From Actinidia chinensis (lineage: Eukaryota > Streptophyta > Magnoliopsida > Ericales > Actinidiaceae), in NCBI GenBank assembly GCA_009663005.1, contig VIGQ01000663.1, positions 20,001 to 39,230 of the forward strand: DNA of 19,230 bases. Direction: 5' to 3'. A program made the translations under genes and the position numbers. The notes under the pieces were generated by a model. The model was not told where the DNA came from. It ran no database searches and worked only from the letters and a program-made list of their open reading frames with translations. Positions 1-10,190 of the stretch are shown piece by piece; position 1 is the stretch's first letter, and every line of letters starts with the position of its first letter.

Positions 1-232
1 CACTCCAATATATTTATTCAATTAAAAACCAATATTTATATCTCCATTTTAAAGACTTGAATTGGAGATGATTAAGCTCCAATTTCAAACTCGGGATTCA
101 CCTTTAAAAACTCACTGCCAGCCACTAGTCACCCACCATTCCTTTCCTTACAGAATCCAAAGGACACTCCAAGAAACAAGACCTAAAAAAGTCAGCACAC
201 AACTTACCCAAAAAAACTCTCTCCAGACTACA
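1..232 (+). promoter_or_regulatory. 5' flank and leader of NLR copy 1
   Basis: Non-coding stretch before the first NLR. It matches 6675-6933 ahead of NLR copy 2 almost throughout, including the opening CTCCAAATATATTTATT-like tract, the CTCCATTTTAAAGACTTG tract and the CAGACTACAATGGCT context of the start. This shows the duplicated unit carried its upstream region with it. AT-rich tracts at about 10-40 could hold a TATA element, but none can be assigned with confidence. The window begins inside this flank, so its true 5' limit is unknown. Confidence 0.5.
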
Positions 233-2954
233 ATGGCTTGAAATTGGTCGGTGTTCCACTACTAGCGAACTTGCACTCTACCCTTCATTCAAGAAGAGGT
301 GATTTGCTGACTGGAGCTCGGGATGAGGTCGAATACATCGAGGTGAGTTCGAGCGTATGACCGCTTTCCTTAGATTGCTGATGCTATGGAAGAGACCGAC
401 CCTGGACTCGAAGTATGGGTGAAGCAAGTGCGAGAAGCAAGCATATGACCACTGGAGATGCTCTTGACATGCACAGGCTTCATCTCGGCCGTCATCTGGA
501 TATGGAGTTTTTCTTCGCAGGTTTTATTGCCATATTAAGCTATAAAAGCTCGTCACCAAATTGCTTCTGAAGCAAAGAGAATCAAGTCGTAGCTCGTTAA
601 TATTTCCGATGGGACATCAAGAATCGTGCCATGTATCGTAGACAAGAGCAGGGCTCAAGGCCCACGGTTGCATGGTACACTCTCGGGTGATGCCCTTCTC
701 TTAAGAAGCTGAGCCTTGTGGGCACGAAAAGCCCAAATCACATTGATTCCAATGGCTAGCGGAGGATGATCCTCGACTCAAGGTAGTTTCATAGCAGGAA
801 TGGGGGATTGGGCGAAACCAACAACCCTCACACAAAGGTCTATAACGATGATCCAAATAGTGAAGAAGCATTCCAAAACCGTGCTTGGATAACTGTTCTG
901 ATCATTTAAGATTGGAACTCTTACAAAGCATGATTGACAACATTAAAGAAGTCACGCAACAATCCCACAAGGATAGAAATATGGATCAACAGCTTGAAAG
1001 GGATATTAATGCCGTTCTTGAAACAAAGAGGTACGTGCGTGTTCTTGAATGATGGTTGGATTTCCATGGCTTGGCAATCTTGTAGATATAGAATACATTC
1101 CCAAATGGAAATTGTGCAGCCGAGTAATTCTTACAACAAGACAATATAAATTTAGCCTCTTCTGTAGTGGAGAATACCATGGCTATGTCTATAATCTCCA
1201 TGCCATTATCCCCCGAGGATTCTTGGGGACCTTTGTTTTTGCGGAAGACATTTCAGGGATTTTCTTGCCCTTCATATTTTGAGGTTTGTCCTAGAGACAT
1301 CTTCCGAAGATGCGAGGGATTGCCACTTGCAATTGTGGCGATTATGGTCTTTTATCTACAAAGGAGAAGAGCATGGGAAGGTGGGAGAGGATTTCCCGTA
1401 GCCTTGGTGCGGAACTAGAGGGAAATGTGAAAAACTCACAATGCTGAGTAGAAATTACCCTTCGTTTCCTTTGATCTACCGTTGGAATCTAAGTTATGTT
1501 TTTTGTACTTGAGCATTTTTCCAGAGGCTATTCAATTGATCATTGAGATTGATTCGTTTATGGGTGGCAGAAGAGTTGTAGAGCCAAAGACGGTATGACA
1601 GTAGAGGAGTTTGCACAGAGCTACCTCCATGGCCTATCCGTCGAAGCTTAAATTCAAGTGGCAGAGAGAGGGTGATCGGAGATCAATCATATCGCATCCA
1701 TTATCTTTGGCGTGAATTCTTGGTTTTCTAAGTCACGAGAACAAACCATCATCAAAGTGGCAAGTGAGCGTGGCAATAGCTTGCCTAAGAAGGTGAGACG
1801 CCTATCAGTGCACCAAAATTTGGAAAGTGAACAAGAAGAAGTTGTTTCACTCATCTCTTCTTTGATTGTGTTTGGTTCAATAGATTCTTTTCCATATTGG
1901 CCAAGGTTTCCTTAATTAGGTAATGGTCTAAGCTGTTAAACATTGTTAGACTTGGAGGCACCCAATTGGGAGGACTTCCCCAAATGAGGTCGTGAATTTT
2001 GTCATCTCAGGCAACTAAGTTGAGGAGAACCAATTTTGAAACAATTCCAAAATCGATTGGGACCTCCAAACTTGGAAACATTGGACCTTAAACAAACATT
2101 GTCACTGAGTTGCCAGATGAGATCCTGAAGCTCCAAACGACTTGTCATCTGTTGTTGTATCCGGCGTCGATCTTAAGCTTTGTTAAATTTCTTCGTTTTG
2201 TCTCTTTCACTACCACACAGGATCCAAAGCCCGATGGGAATAGGAAGTTTGTCATCTTGCAGAAACTCTTTTCTATTGAAGCAAACCACGAAAATAACAA
2301 TGGCATGTTTTACTGAGAGGGTAGGGAAGATGACTCAATGAGAAGGGTGCACATTTTAAAAGCTGAGGAGGAGATGGGCAAGTGTAGTGCTCGTCCCTGG
2401 AGAAGCTGAAAAATCTTCAATCGTTGAGGTAGTGCCATACACGAAGATTTTTTTTTTTTTTTTTGGGAGAGCATTGATCTATAGATTCTGTGTCTTCACC
2501 GCCAGTGTCTCTCGAACGCTCTACCTTGCAGGACATTACAACGTCTACCGCGATGGATCCCTTCTTCTTTCAACTGGAAAGAGTATGCTTATGTACAGTA
2601 GTAAGTTAAGAGATGCGATCCATTGCGGGTCCTCAAGGACTTGCCCCAATTGGCGTCCCTTGAATTCTTCATGATATGTTGGAGAGGGAGCTGTTGTTAG
2701 GCTGGTGCGTTACAAATCTTGAGGACTTTAGTGCTTGCTGATTAAAAGAATTGGTTAGGGTGAGAAGTAGAAGCAAGAAGAATGCCACATTGCTTCAGTA
2801 TTGAAAGGATTCAGTTATTCGATATGCCACATTCTTGATTCGAGGAATCAATAGAGACTTGACAAGGTGGAGACTATTGGAAAGTTTCACACATCCCGTG
2901 GTTGTGATTGGGGGATGGAAAGATGGCCGTGGCAAGGATCTTTTCTATTCATGA
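233..2954 (+). pseudogene. RPM1-like CC-NBS-LRR resistance gene, copy 1 (frame-broken)
   Basis: Relic or error-ridden copy of an intracellular immune receptor (CNL class), in which an NB-ARC ATPase switch acts with leucine-rich repeats in effector recognition. The start is set by ATGGCTTGAAATT at 233, which reads MAEIAVFH-like with one extra base. A coiled-coil part follows, with LLTGARDEVEYIE-like residues at about 305-345. Then come the P-loop AGMGGLGKT at 794-819 (one G short), RNBS-B SRVILTTR near 1115-1140, GLPL as CEGLPLAIVAI at 1311-1343, and the MHD position as YRIHYLW at 1690-1710 (Asp replaced by Tyr). Leucine-rich repeats include ELPDEILKLQ at 2107-2136, and the end reads KDGRGKDLFYS before TGA. 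The span of about 2.7 kb matches the family's usual length of roughly 900 residues without introns. At least a dozen frame shifts break it. Compared with copy 2 it lacks about 85 bases of the last repeats and has a 17-T run at 2448-2464. It could be functional if the indels are sequencing errors. Confidence 0.85.
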
Positions 2955-3596
2955 GATAGGAAGGAAAAACATAGAGTGCTTCTGTCTGTATTTAGATTGA
3001 ATTTTTTTTTTTTTACAAATGATTGTTGTATTCTCTTTTTCTTTTGTTTCTTCTTTGTTAACAAATGTTTGTTGAGCTTTGAAAAGAAAAAGGAACGGAA
3101 ATAATTGAAGGAAAAAAAAAAAAAATTCTCTTAATAATTTTAAGTTCTACTTAAAAAATAATCTATTTTAATTTCTCTTAATAATTTTTTTTCCTATCAA
3201 AGAACCGAAAATAAAGAGGAACGAAAACAATTATTTTCTTAGCTTGATCTCCCTTTCCTTCTCTAGATTCTTAAAAAACTTTTTGTGCGATGCCAGAATA
3301 GTTCATCTCATACAATTATATTATATTCTCAAAAATTAGTCTGGTCATCAAAAAACCCACAAGAAAATTAATATGGAAAGTTAACGAGATTTTTCAACGG
3401 GAAAAAGATATGCCATGTTCACGACGCTTAAGCCGTAGACAAAAAAGAGGAAAGAGGAAAATACCTAAGCTCTTGTTTTAGAGGCTTGAAGCCTCTGGTG
3501 AATTGGTTCAGTACAAAAAAAATCATTTTATCTTCTTTTCACGATGCAAAAGGATCCAAAGCTCACACGAAAACAGAAGGAAAGGAAAATTCCAAG
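2955..3596. repeat. 3' flank of NLR copy 1, shared with copy 2
   Basis: Non-coding AT-rich stretch downstream of NLR copy 1. From about 3160 to 3596 it aligns with 9765-10190 after copy 2; shared landmarks include the TGTGCGAT tract, CATACAATTAT and GATGCAAAAGGAT. Copy 1 has about 150-190 extra bases at roughly 2965-3155, including poly-T and poly-A tracts and a local duplication of TTCTCTTAATAATTTT (3126 and 3173). The matching block ends at about 3596, which sets the right edge of the duplicated unit. It probably contains the 3' UTR and polyadenylation region. Confidence 0.6.
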
Positions 3597-4020
3597 TTGA
3601 GTCTACAAAAATAACATTTGACAATTCGGATAATGAAGATTGAAGCTGACTGCAAATTATGTATCAAAAAATATGTCCATAAAACAGCCCCTCATATATA
3701 TATAGACAAGATAATTTCTAAAAAATGGCAATAAATCTGATTTCTGAAAACCTCACCAAAACCAAAACAATAAATGGTACGAGATTGGGGGCGGTGAAGT
3801 CTGTGTATTTGAAACAATGGTTGCCATGCATAAATTCTCGTGCACTCTTATTTGAAGATTTTCAATTAATTTTTTTAATTACTCGTTTGCAATTATACAT
3901 AAAATAACTTCTCAGATTTTAAAATAATATTATAATAAAATTTTTTAATTATCTTTGTACTATTTTTAAAGAATCCTTAATTAAAACCTTTCTAGTGCAA
4001 CCCTTAGATTCCTCATTACG

Positions 4021-4275
4021 CCCATTTTTTTTTTATTTCCCTCTTCCTTCTTCTATACCTCAAACTCTAGCCACCATCCTCACCATCCACTAACCCACGG
4101 TGGCCGTCCAATTTCTAATCATCTGGCTGCCACACAGCCATCCAACACTATTTGAAATCCACCCTAATTGTTGCCCACCCGACATTCTTTCCTTATCCTC
4201 TCCTCCGGAACAACCCCCCATTGACTCCATTCCCAATCTTGCAATTCCATGATTCAAAAAGAAAAAAAAAAAATA
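4021..4275. other. C-rich segment present in repeat copy A but absent from copy C
   Basis: Between shared words for 'ACGCCCA' (4018-4024; 18650-18656 in copy C) and 'GCCCAAAT' (4313; 18684), copy A is about 255 bases longer. The extra piece begins with a run of 10 T, ends with a run of A (4262-4273), and is strikingly C-rich on the plus strand. It may be an insertion or foreign filler DNA, or copy C may have a deletion. No target duplication is clear, and no function is suggested. Confidence 0.35.
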
Positions 4276-4685
4276 AACTCGAACTATCCTCATTATCGAG
4301 AGGCTTTCTAATGCCCAAATATCTTACACTTGCACTTTTTTTTTTAACAACAAAAGAAATTTCAATCAATATACTGGCGATTTTAATGGTCGCAAATTTG
4401 TAATAATCTTCAACATTTACAACCATGCTTGAGTGGCAAGTTAATTGCGCGTACTATGGCAAATGAAACAAATGTGAGTTGTAAATTTGTAATTCAAATA
4501 ATGTAAAAGAAAAATTCACCAGACTTAATTCAGGATAAACTGTAAAAAAATAATTAAAATATCATGCTTAGAATTATTTTTAACTCCTCTCCAGTTATAT
4601 GATATTATTTTAGATGATTTCTCTCAACATACAAGTGAAAAGAGATTTTTTTCCTTTAACCCTTCGTGACTTTCCCGAGGTCTTA

Positions 4686-4915
4686 CGGGCACCGTTTGGC
4701 TGCGGATATGGGAGGGGAATAAGTTTTAAAGGGGAGATAAATTTTTAGGAGGGATAACTTTTAAAGGGGGATAACTTTTATTTTTGTTTGGATAACTTTT
4801 TAGAATGGGCGGATAAGGGTGGGGATAAGAAAGAAATCTAGAAGGAAACAAAATAAAAAATATTTAGATTTTAAAAAAATATATTTTATTTATATATATA
4901 TAATATAACATAAAA

Positions 4916-4957
<42 letters not shown>

Positions 4958-5152
4958 TCACCCCCTTATCCCCCTGATATTGTTAGTTGGGTCTAGGCCA
5001 CCCAAAATTATCCGCCTCTTCCACCTGCTTGGGGAAAATTATCCGGGGGCAATAAATTAATCCGCCTTCTAACCGTCAGCCAAACGACGTGGGGGAAAAG
5101 TTTTTCCGGGGGGAAAAGTTCTCCCCCCTTCTAATTCACCAGCCAACGACCC
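4686..5152. mobile_element. PIF/Harbinger (Tourist-like) MITE with TTA target duplication
   Basis: Non-autonomous DNA transposon of about 466 bp with no coding capacity. The left end reads GGGCACCGTTTGGCTG and the reverse complement of the right end reads GGGTCGTTGGCTG, so the termini are inverted repeats differing mainly by single-base indels. Flanks are TTA at 4683-4685 and TTA at 5153-5155, as expected for PIF/Harbinger, whose ends typically begin GGG and contain GTTTGG. The interior also pairs with itself: GGATAAGGGTGGGGATAAG near 4813 mirrors CTTATCCTCACCCCCTTATC near 4951, so nearly the whole element can fold back. Copy B of the host repeat has the uninterrupted site at about 17984-17998. 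Confidence 0.8.
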
Positions 5153-5273
5153 TTAAGAGTAATTTTCCTATTCATTTCCCACCTAACCCTAGTCACTCTT
5201 GGACTTTGCTCTTCGTCCATTAATGTTACGTCCACAAGGCAGGGGGAAATATCTAACCAATGGATTTGTCCGG

Positions 5274-5680
5274 TTCAATTTGCAAATTTACTGTTCACAT
5301 GTATATTTTTTTCTTGACGCTGTGAATTTGTATTCACATTAAGTGCCAGTTGTCCAAACTCAATGCAAATTGACATTCATATAGTATTTTTCTTGATGCG
5401 TGCTATGTGTTTTCACCACCAAGTATAGTTGTCGCTTCAATGCAATTGACGACTCACATTTATGTTTTTCTTGACGCGTTTTTTGTGTTCACACCAAGTG
5501 AAGTCGTCTAGCTCAAAGCAATTGACGGCTCACCATGTATTTTTTTTCTAGAGGCGTGCTTTTATTCACAACACCAAAATAAAGTTGTTTGTCCAGTTCA
5601 ATGCAAATTGGACGACTCACATACAGTGTTTTTTCCTTGACCTTGCTTTGTGTTCACACAAAGTAAGAGTCTTTTAGCTC
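5274..5680. repeat. Tandem array of about five ~80-bp units
   Basis: Degenerate minisatellite. Units begin with TTCAAT/CTCAATGCAAATTGAC-like sequence at 5274, 5359, 5436, 5512 and 5597, giving spacings of 85, 77, 76 and 85. Each unit continues with a CTCACAT..TATGTTTTT tract, then TTCTTGACGCGT or close variants, then TTTGTGTTCACACCAAGT, then GTTGTCC. No coding potential is seen. It abuts the right end of repeat copy A. Copy B also carries the beginning of a unit (GCTCAATGCAAATTGAG at 18087-18103), so the array appears to belong to the same repeat family. Confidence 0.7.
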
Positions 5681-5689
5681 ATTTTCTCT

Positions 5690-6674
5690 TCTCATTCTCA
5701 TCACTATGGACACTGGACTAAGATTTGCTCAACAAAGGCACTTTTTGAACTGTGGATTATGAGGGCTCTAAAGCATTATTTTTAAAAATTATCAAATACT
5801 TTCCAACCAGTACAGAAATAATCATATCGGTGCCCTTGAAAAACTATTTTTAAAATATAATTTAAAACGCACATTTTGAATTAATTTTAAAAAAGTTCAC
5901 TTACAAGACACATGTAGTGTTTTTTTTATGCGTACTATGTTAGTCTGACCAAGTGGGGTCTCTGGCTCATTTTTTGCACAATTAAGTTTAGACATTTTTT
6001 TAAGTTTGTTATTTTTAAAATTAAATTTTTTACATTTGATTTCTCGACTTAAATGAATTTATAATATTTAAAAAATTCAATGACGCAGCTAGACTCGTGA
6101 CCATAGCACGATTAAAGCTTATTGAATTGATTATCACTTGATAAACAAGTTAAGCTCAAACATATTTTTAAATCTCATTAAAATTTTAAAAAGCTTGAAC
6201 AATTTAGTTTTTCACTTTACCTGTGATTTCAAAGGCATCTAAAGGTATGGCTTTAAAAAGCCCCGATAATTTTTCAAAATTGGCCACAAAAAAAATCTTA
6301 TACGATGTCAATTGAAAAAATTATTCTGTACTTTTTAGAAGCAATTATGCGTTGAAGCCTTTGAGATTACATGTTCCAAAAGCTCTCTCACACGTAATAG
6401 AGTCTTTCTTTCCGCGGGTGCTATAAATTCTATCAAGTGGTGGAAGAGAAGTGGATTTTTGAAGAACAATTTATTATTAAAATTTTTAGAAAACTTAAAT
6501 CAAGCCAATTTCTATATTCAATAAAGTTTTTTAGAAACTATGATTTGGATTTTTGAAGAAAAATTATTGTGCGACTTAATTTTCGAAGAATGTCAATGTC
6601 AATTTTGGAAGAGAGTTTGGAGAACATTTTAGATAGAAAATATAATTATGGTTTAGAACTTGTATTGAAGAGTA
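5690..6674. other. Gene-free AT-rich stretch with a stray array unit
   Basis: No gene or RNA is recognisable. At 5890-5970 there is one more degenerate unit like those of the 5274-5680 array, with CACATGTAGTGTTTTTTTTATGCGTACT-type sequence (two overlapping words) followed by CCAAGTGGGGTC. The same word recurs at 10743-10770. The remainder is poly-A and poly-T rich and ends at the left edge of the second NLR block at 6675. Confidence 0.4.
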
Positions 6675-6933
6675 CACCTCCAAATATATTTATTAACTTA
6701 AAAACAATAAATTTTATAATCTCCATTTTAAGACTTGGTTGAGATGATTAAAGCTCCAATTTTCAACGCAGATTCAATATTACAGACTCACTTCCAATCA
6801 CTAGTCCCCACCATTCAATTCCTTACAGAAGAATCCCAAAGACACTCCAAGAAAAACGAGACCAAAACACTCACCCTTCTTACCTTAAAAAACTCAGAAC
6901 AAACTTACCCAAAAACCGCACAGCCAGACTACA
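6675..6933 (+). promoter_or_regulatory. 5' flank and leader of NLR copy 2
   Basis: Second copy of the non-coding region seen at 1-232, with the same ordered landmarks (CTCCAAATATATTTATT, CTCCATTTTAAGACTTG, CACTAGTCCCCACCATTC, AAACTTACCCAAAAACC) leading to an ATG at 6934. It marks the left boundary of the duplicated block, because similarity starts at about 6675. Promoter elements themselves cannot be placed with confidence. Confidence 0.5.
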
Positions 6934-9742
6934 ATGGCTGAATTGCGGTGTTTTCCACTTAACTACCACTTTGCACCCTCTTTCCTTCAGAAGAGGTGAA
7001 TTTTGTTAACTGTAGTTTCGGGATGAGATCGAATACATCAAGGTGAGGTTCGGGACGCATGACTGCATTCACTTAGAATTGCTGATGCGATGATGAGACC
7101 GCCCGGACTCGAAGTAGGGTGAAGCAGTGCGAGATGCAGCTATGACGCTGCAGAATCTCTTGACATGCACATGCTTGTTCTGGGACATCATCACGTGCAC
7201 GTGGGAAGTTCGCGGGTTTCTTCGCAAGGTTCTTGCTATAATTAGACTATAGAAGCTCGCACCAATTGCTTCGGAAGAATAACGAACAGTCTCACAGGAG
7301 GCTCATTAATATTCCGAGGGACTCAGCGATATGGTGACATTACGGTAGACAAGAGCAGGCTCAAGGCCCACTGTGCATGGTACGACTTTTCGTGTGATGC
7401 CTTCTACTTGAAGAAGCTGAGCTTGTGGCATCGAAAAGCCCAACTGGAACTGACTCAATTGTTATTGGAGGAGGATCCTCGACTCAAGGTAGTTTTCGAT
7501 GCAGGAATGGGGGGATTGGGCAAAACCACCCCACTAAAAAGGTCTACGATGATAAATATTGGAAGAAGCATTTCCAAAACCATGCTTGGATTTACTGTTT
7601 CTTAATCATAAATCGAGAAACTCCTACAAAGCATATTGGAACAAACTATTTGAAGTAAGTCAGCAACTAATCCCACAGTGAGTGGAAAATATGGATACAA
7701 ACAGCTTGAAAGGGGATAATTAATGCTTTCTTGAAACAAAAGAGGTACGTGCTTGTCTTGATAGATGTAGGATATTCATGCTTGGCAATCTTTTAGATAT
7801 GCATTCCAAATGGAATTGCAGCAGTCGAGTAATTCTGACGACAAGAAATAAGTTAGCCTCTTTCTCTCTAGTGGGATACCATGCAAAGTCTATATCTCAT
7901 ACCATTATCCCCCGAGGATTCTTGGACCTTGTTTTGGGGCAGGAAGACATTTCTGGGATTTTTCTTGCCCTTCTATTTGGAAGGTTTGTCTAGAGACATC
8001 TTAGCGAAGATGCGAGGGAATTGCCACTTGCAATTGTGGTGATTAGTAGTCTTTTCTCTACAAAGAGAAAAGCGTGGAAGAGTGGGAAAGGATCTCCCGT
8101 AGTCTTTGGTGGCGGAACTAGAGGGAAATGAAAAGCTCATGCGAATCATGAGTAAAAATTATTTATCCCTTATTTCTTTGTATCTCTGTCCGTGGAATCT
8201 CAAGTTAATTTTTTTTGACTTGAGTCATTTTCACCGAGAGTGACTATCTAATTTGTCATTGGAATTGATTCGGGTCATGGGTGGCTGAAGGATTTGTAGA
8301 ACAAAAGACGGTATGACAGCAAGGAAGTTGCCGCCCAGACTCCCTCAATGGGCTAAATCATCGAAGCTTATTCAAGTGCAGGAGAGGAGGCATGATCGAA
8401 GGATCCGAGCATATCGCATCCATGATCTTTGGCGTGAAATTATTGGTTTCAAGTCCAAGAGCAAAACATCGTCACAGTGGGCAAGTGAGGTGTGGCCTAG
8501 TTTGGCCTAAAGGTTGCGAACGGCTTATCAGTGCACCAAATTGGGAAGTGAAACAGAAAGAATTGTTCACTCATCTTTCGTCTTTGATTGTGTTTAGTTT
8601 CAATAGATTCATTTTCTATAATCTCCAAGGTTGCGTTGTTAGGTGATTGATCTAAGGCTGTAACATTGTTAGAACTTGGAAGTCCCCATTGGAGACGTTT
8701 TTCCCATTGAGGTCGTTGAAATTAAAGTCATCTCAGGATCTAAGTTTGAGGAAAACGCAATGTGAAAACAATTCCCAAATCGATTGGGAACCTCCAAAAC
8801 TTAGAAACTTGGACCCTTAAAGGAACTCACGTCACTGAGATGCCAGATGAGATCCTGAAGCCTCCAACGACTTCGTCATCTGTTGTTGGATCGCTACTAT
8901 GCTAAGTCTTGGTGGACTACTTTCGCATCAACAGGATCAAAGCCCCGATGGGAATAGGAATTTGTCATCACCTTTCAAAAACTAACTCTGTTCTATTGAA
9001 GCAAACCTGACATACAAGGCATGTTACTGATAGATGTAGGGAAGCTAACTCACCTGATAAGGGTGCACATTTTTAAAGCTGAGGAGGGGAGATGGGAAGA
9101 TGCTATGCGCCGTCCCTGGAGAAGCTGAAAAATCTTCGATCTTTGCTTGTTAGTGCAATACAAGAATATGAAATCATTGATCTAGATTCTCTGTCTTCAC
9201 CACCGCCTCAGTGTCTTCGAACGCTCTTAACCGAAGTTTCCTTCCCTTCCCCTTTCTACCGCGATGGATCCCTTCTTCTTTCAACCTGGTAAGAGTAAAA
9301 TGCTTATGGTATCGTAAGTTAAGAGATGTCGATCCATTTCGGTTCCCTTCTAAGACTTGCCCAATTGGCTTCCCTTGAAATTCTTCCTGCATTGTTGGAG
9401 AGGAGCTGTGTTTTAAGGCTGGTGGCTTTTCAAAATTCTTGAGACTTTTAGTGCTGTCTGAATTAAAATAATTGATATGGGTGGAGTGGAAGCAAGCTTC
9501 GATGGCATCAATCTTTAAAAACTCTCTCTCATGGACTGCAATTGATGGAGGAACGAGGAACTACCCTCAGCAGGTATTGAACATCTCCACCTTGAAAGGC
9601 TTAATTTATCAGATATGCCATTAGCTTGATTTCGAGACTCGGTTAAAACTTATACAAGGTGAGACTATTGAAGTTTCACACATCCCTCATGTTTGGCTTG
9701 GGGGAGGAAAGATGGTCATTGGAAGGATCTTTTCTATCATGA
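6934..9742 (+). pseudogene. RPM1-like CC-NBS-LRR resistance gene, copy 2 (frame-broken, best preserved)
   Basis: Second and most complete NLR relic, encoding a coiled-coil NB-ARC LRR immune receptor. The start is ATGGCTGAATTG at 6934 (MAE). Order: coiled coil with VRDEIEYI-like residues at 7018-7042; LLEEDPRLKVV at 7465-7497; P-loop AGMGGLGKTT at 7501-7530 in one frame; HFQNHAWI at 7568-7592; kinase-2 YVLVLIDVG near 7746-7772; RNBS-B WNCSSRVILTTRNK at 7811-7852; GLPL at 8011-8043 (one extra A); MHD motif intact as YRIHDLWREI at 8412-8441. Leucine-rich repeats follow, including LEKLKNLRSLLVSAIQ and EYEIIDLDSLSS at about 9116-9202. The end is KDGHWKDLFY-like before a TGA at about 9740. Length equals the family's usual roughly 900-940 residues. 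Frame shifts are frequent, mainly one-base changes, while motifs on both sides stay intact. That pattern fits sequencing error at least as well as decay. Confidence 0.87.
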
Positions 9743-10190
9743 GATAGGAAGGGGAAAAAAACAATGCTATATTTTAATTTCTCTTGATATTTTTTTTTCT
9801 CTCAATGAACCAACATAAATAGGACGAAAATAATTTTTCTTAGCTTCCTCTCTCCAGATTCTAAAAAAAAACACTTTTGTGTGCGATACTAGATTACTCG
9901 TATCATACAATTATCGTATCTTCTCAATATTCGTATTGGTCCAATCAAAAATCCCCCAAGAATTAGATAGAAAAGTTCACCTTTGGAGATTTTTCCAAAA
10001 GGAACAAAAAATATGCATATTAAGATGCTTATCCGAGAGAAAAAGAGTGAAATAGGAAAATAACGACGAGCTCTGGTTAAGGCTTGTTAGCCTCTAGTGA
10101 AATGTTCATTACAAAGAAATATCATTATCATTCTTTTCAGGATGCAAAAGGATTCAAGTCTCACACGGAATACAAAGGGTAATTCCCAAG
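9743..10190. repeat. 3' flank of NLR copy 2, shared with copy 1
   Basis: Counterpart of roughly 3160-3596. Shared landmarks are TTTTAATTTCTCTT, the GTGTGCGAT tract, CATACAATTAT, GATGCAAAAGGAT and TCACACGGAA. Similarity stops at AATTCCCAAG (10181-10190), immediately before the GGTCCCCATAGG-type sequence that opens the next segment. This edge is either the end of the duplication or the site of a later insertion. Confidence 0.6.

Larger units (their letters stand above)
3725..5260. repeat. Dispersed repeat, copy A (class unknown)
   Basis: Unrecognised non-coding repeat, seen three times in the window. Its left part (3725-3845, with TGAAAACCTCACCAAAACC and TTGAAACAATGGTTGCCATGC) matches 17765-17860 (copy B) and 18430-18535 (copy C). 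Its middle (about 3905-4490) matches copy C at 18535-19230. Its right part (4545-4680 plus 5153-5260) matches copy B at 17870-18100. Copy A is interrupted by a MITE at 4686-5152 and, relative to copy C, has about 255 extra bases at 4021-4275. No terminal repeats or coding domains were found. Short ORFs here are chance. Confidence 0.6.

Noticed and set aside
3000..3260. Retrotransposon poly-A tail or LTR near the A/T runs
   Set aside because: No primer-binding site, long terminal repeats, or reverse-transcriptase residues were found. The tracts look like simple AT-rich 3' flank with a local duplication.
5274..5680. CRISPR-like array
   Set aside because: Units are contiguous ~80-bp tandem copies without distinct repeats and spacers, and the DNA is plant nuclear.
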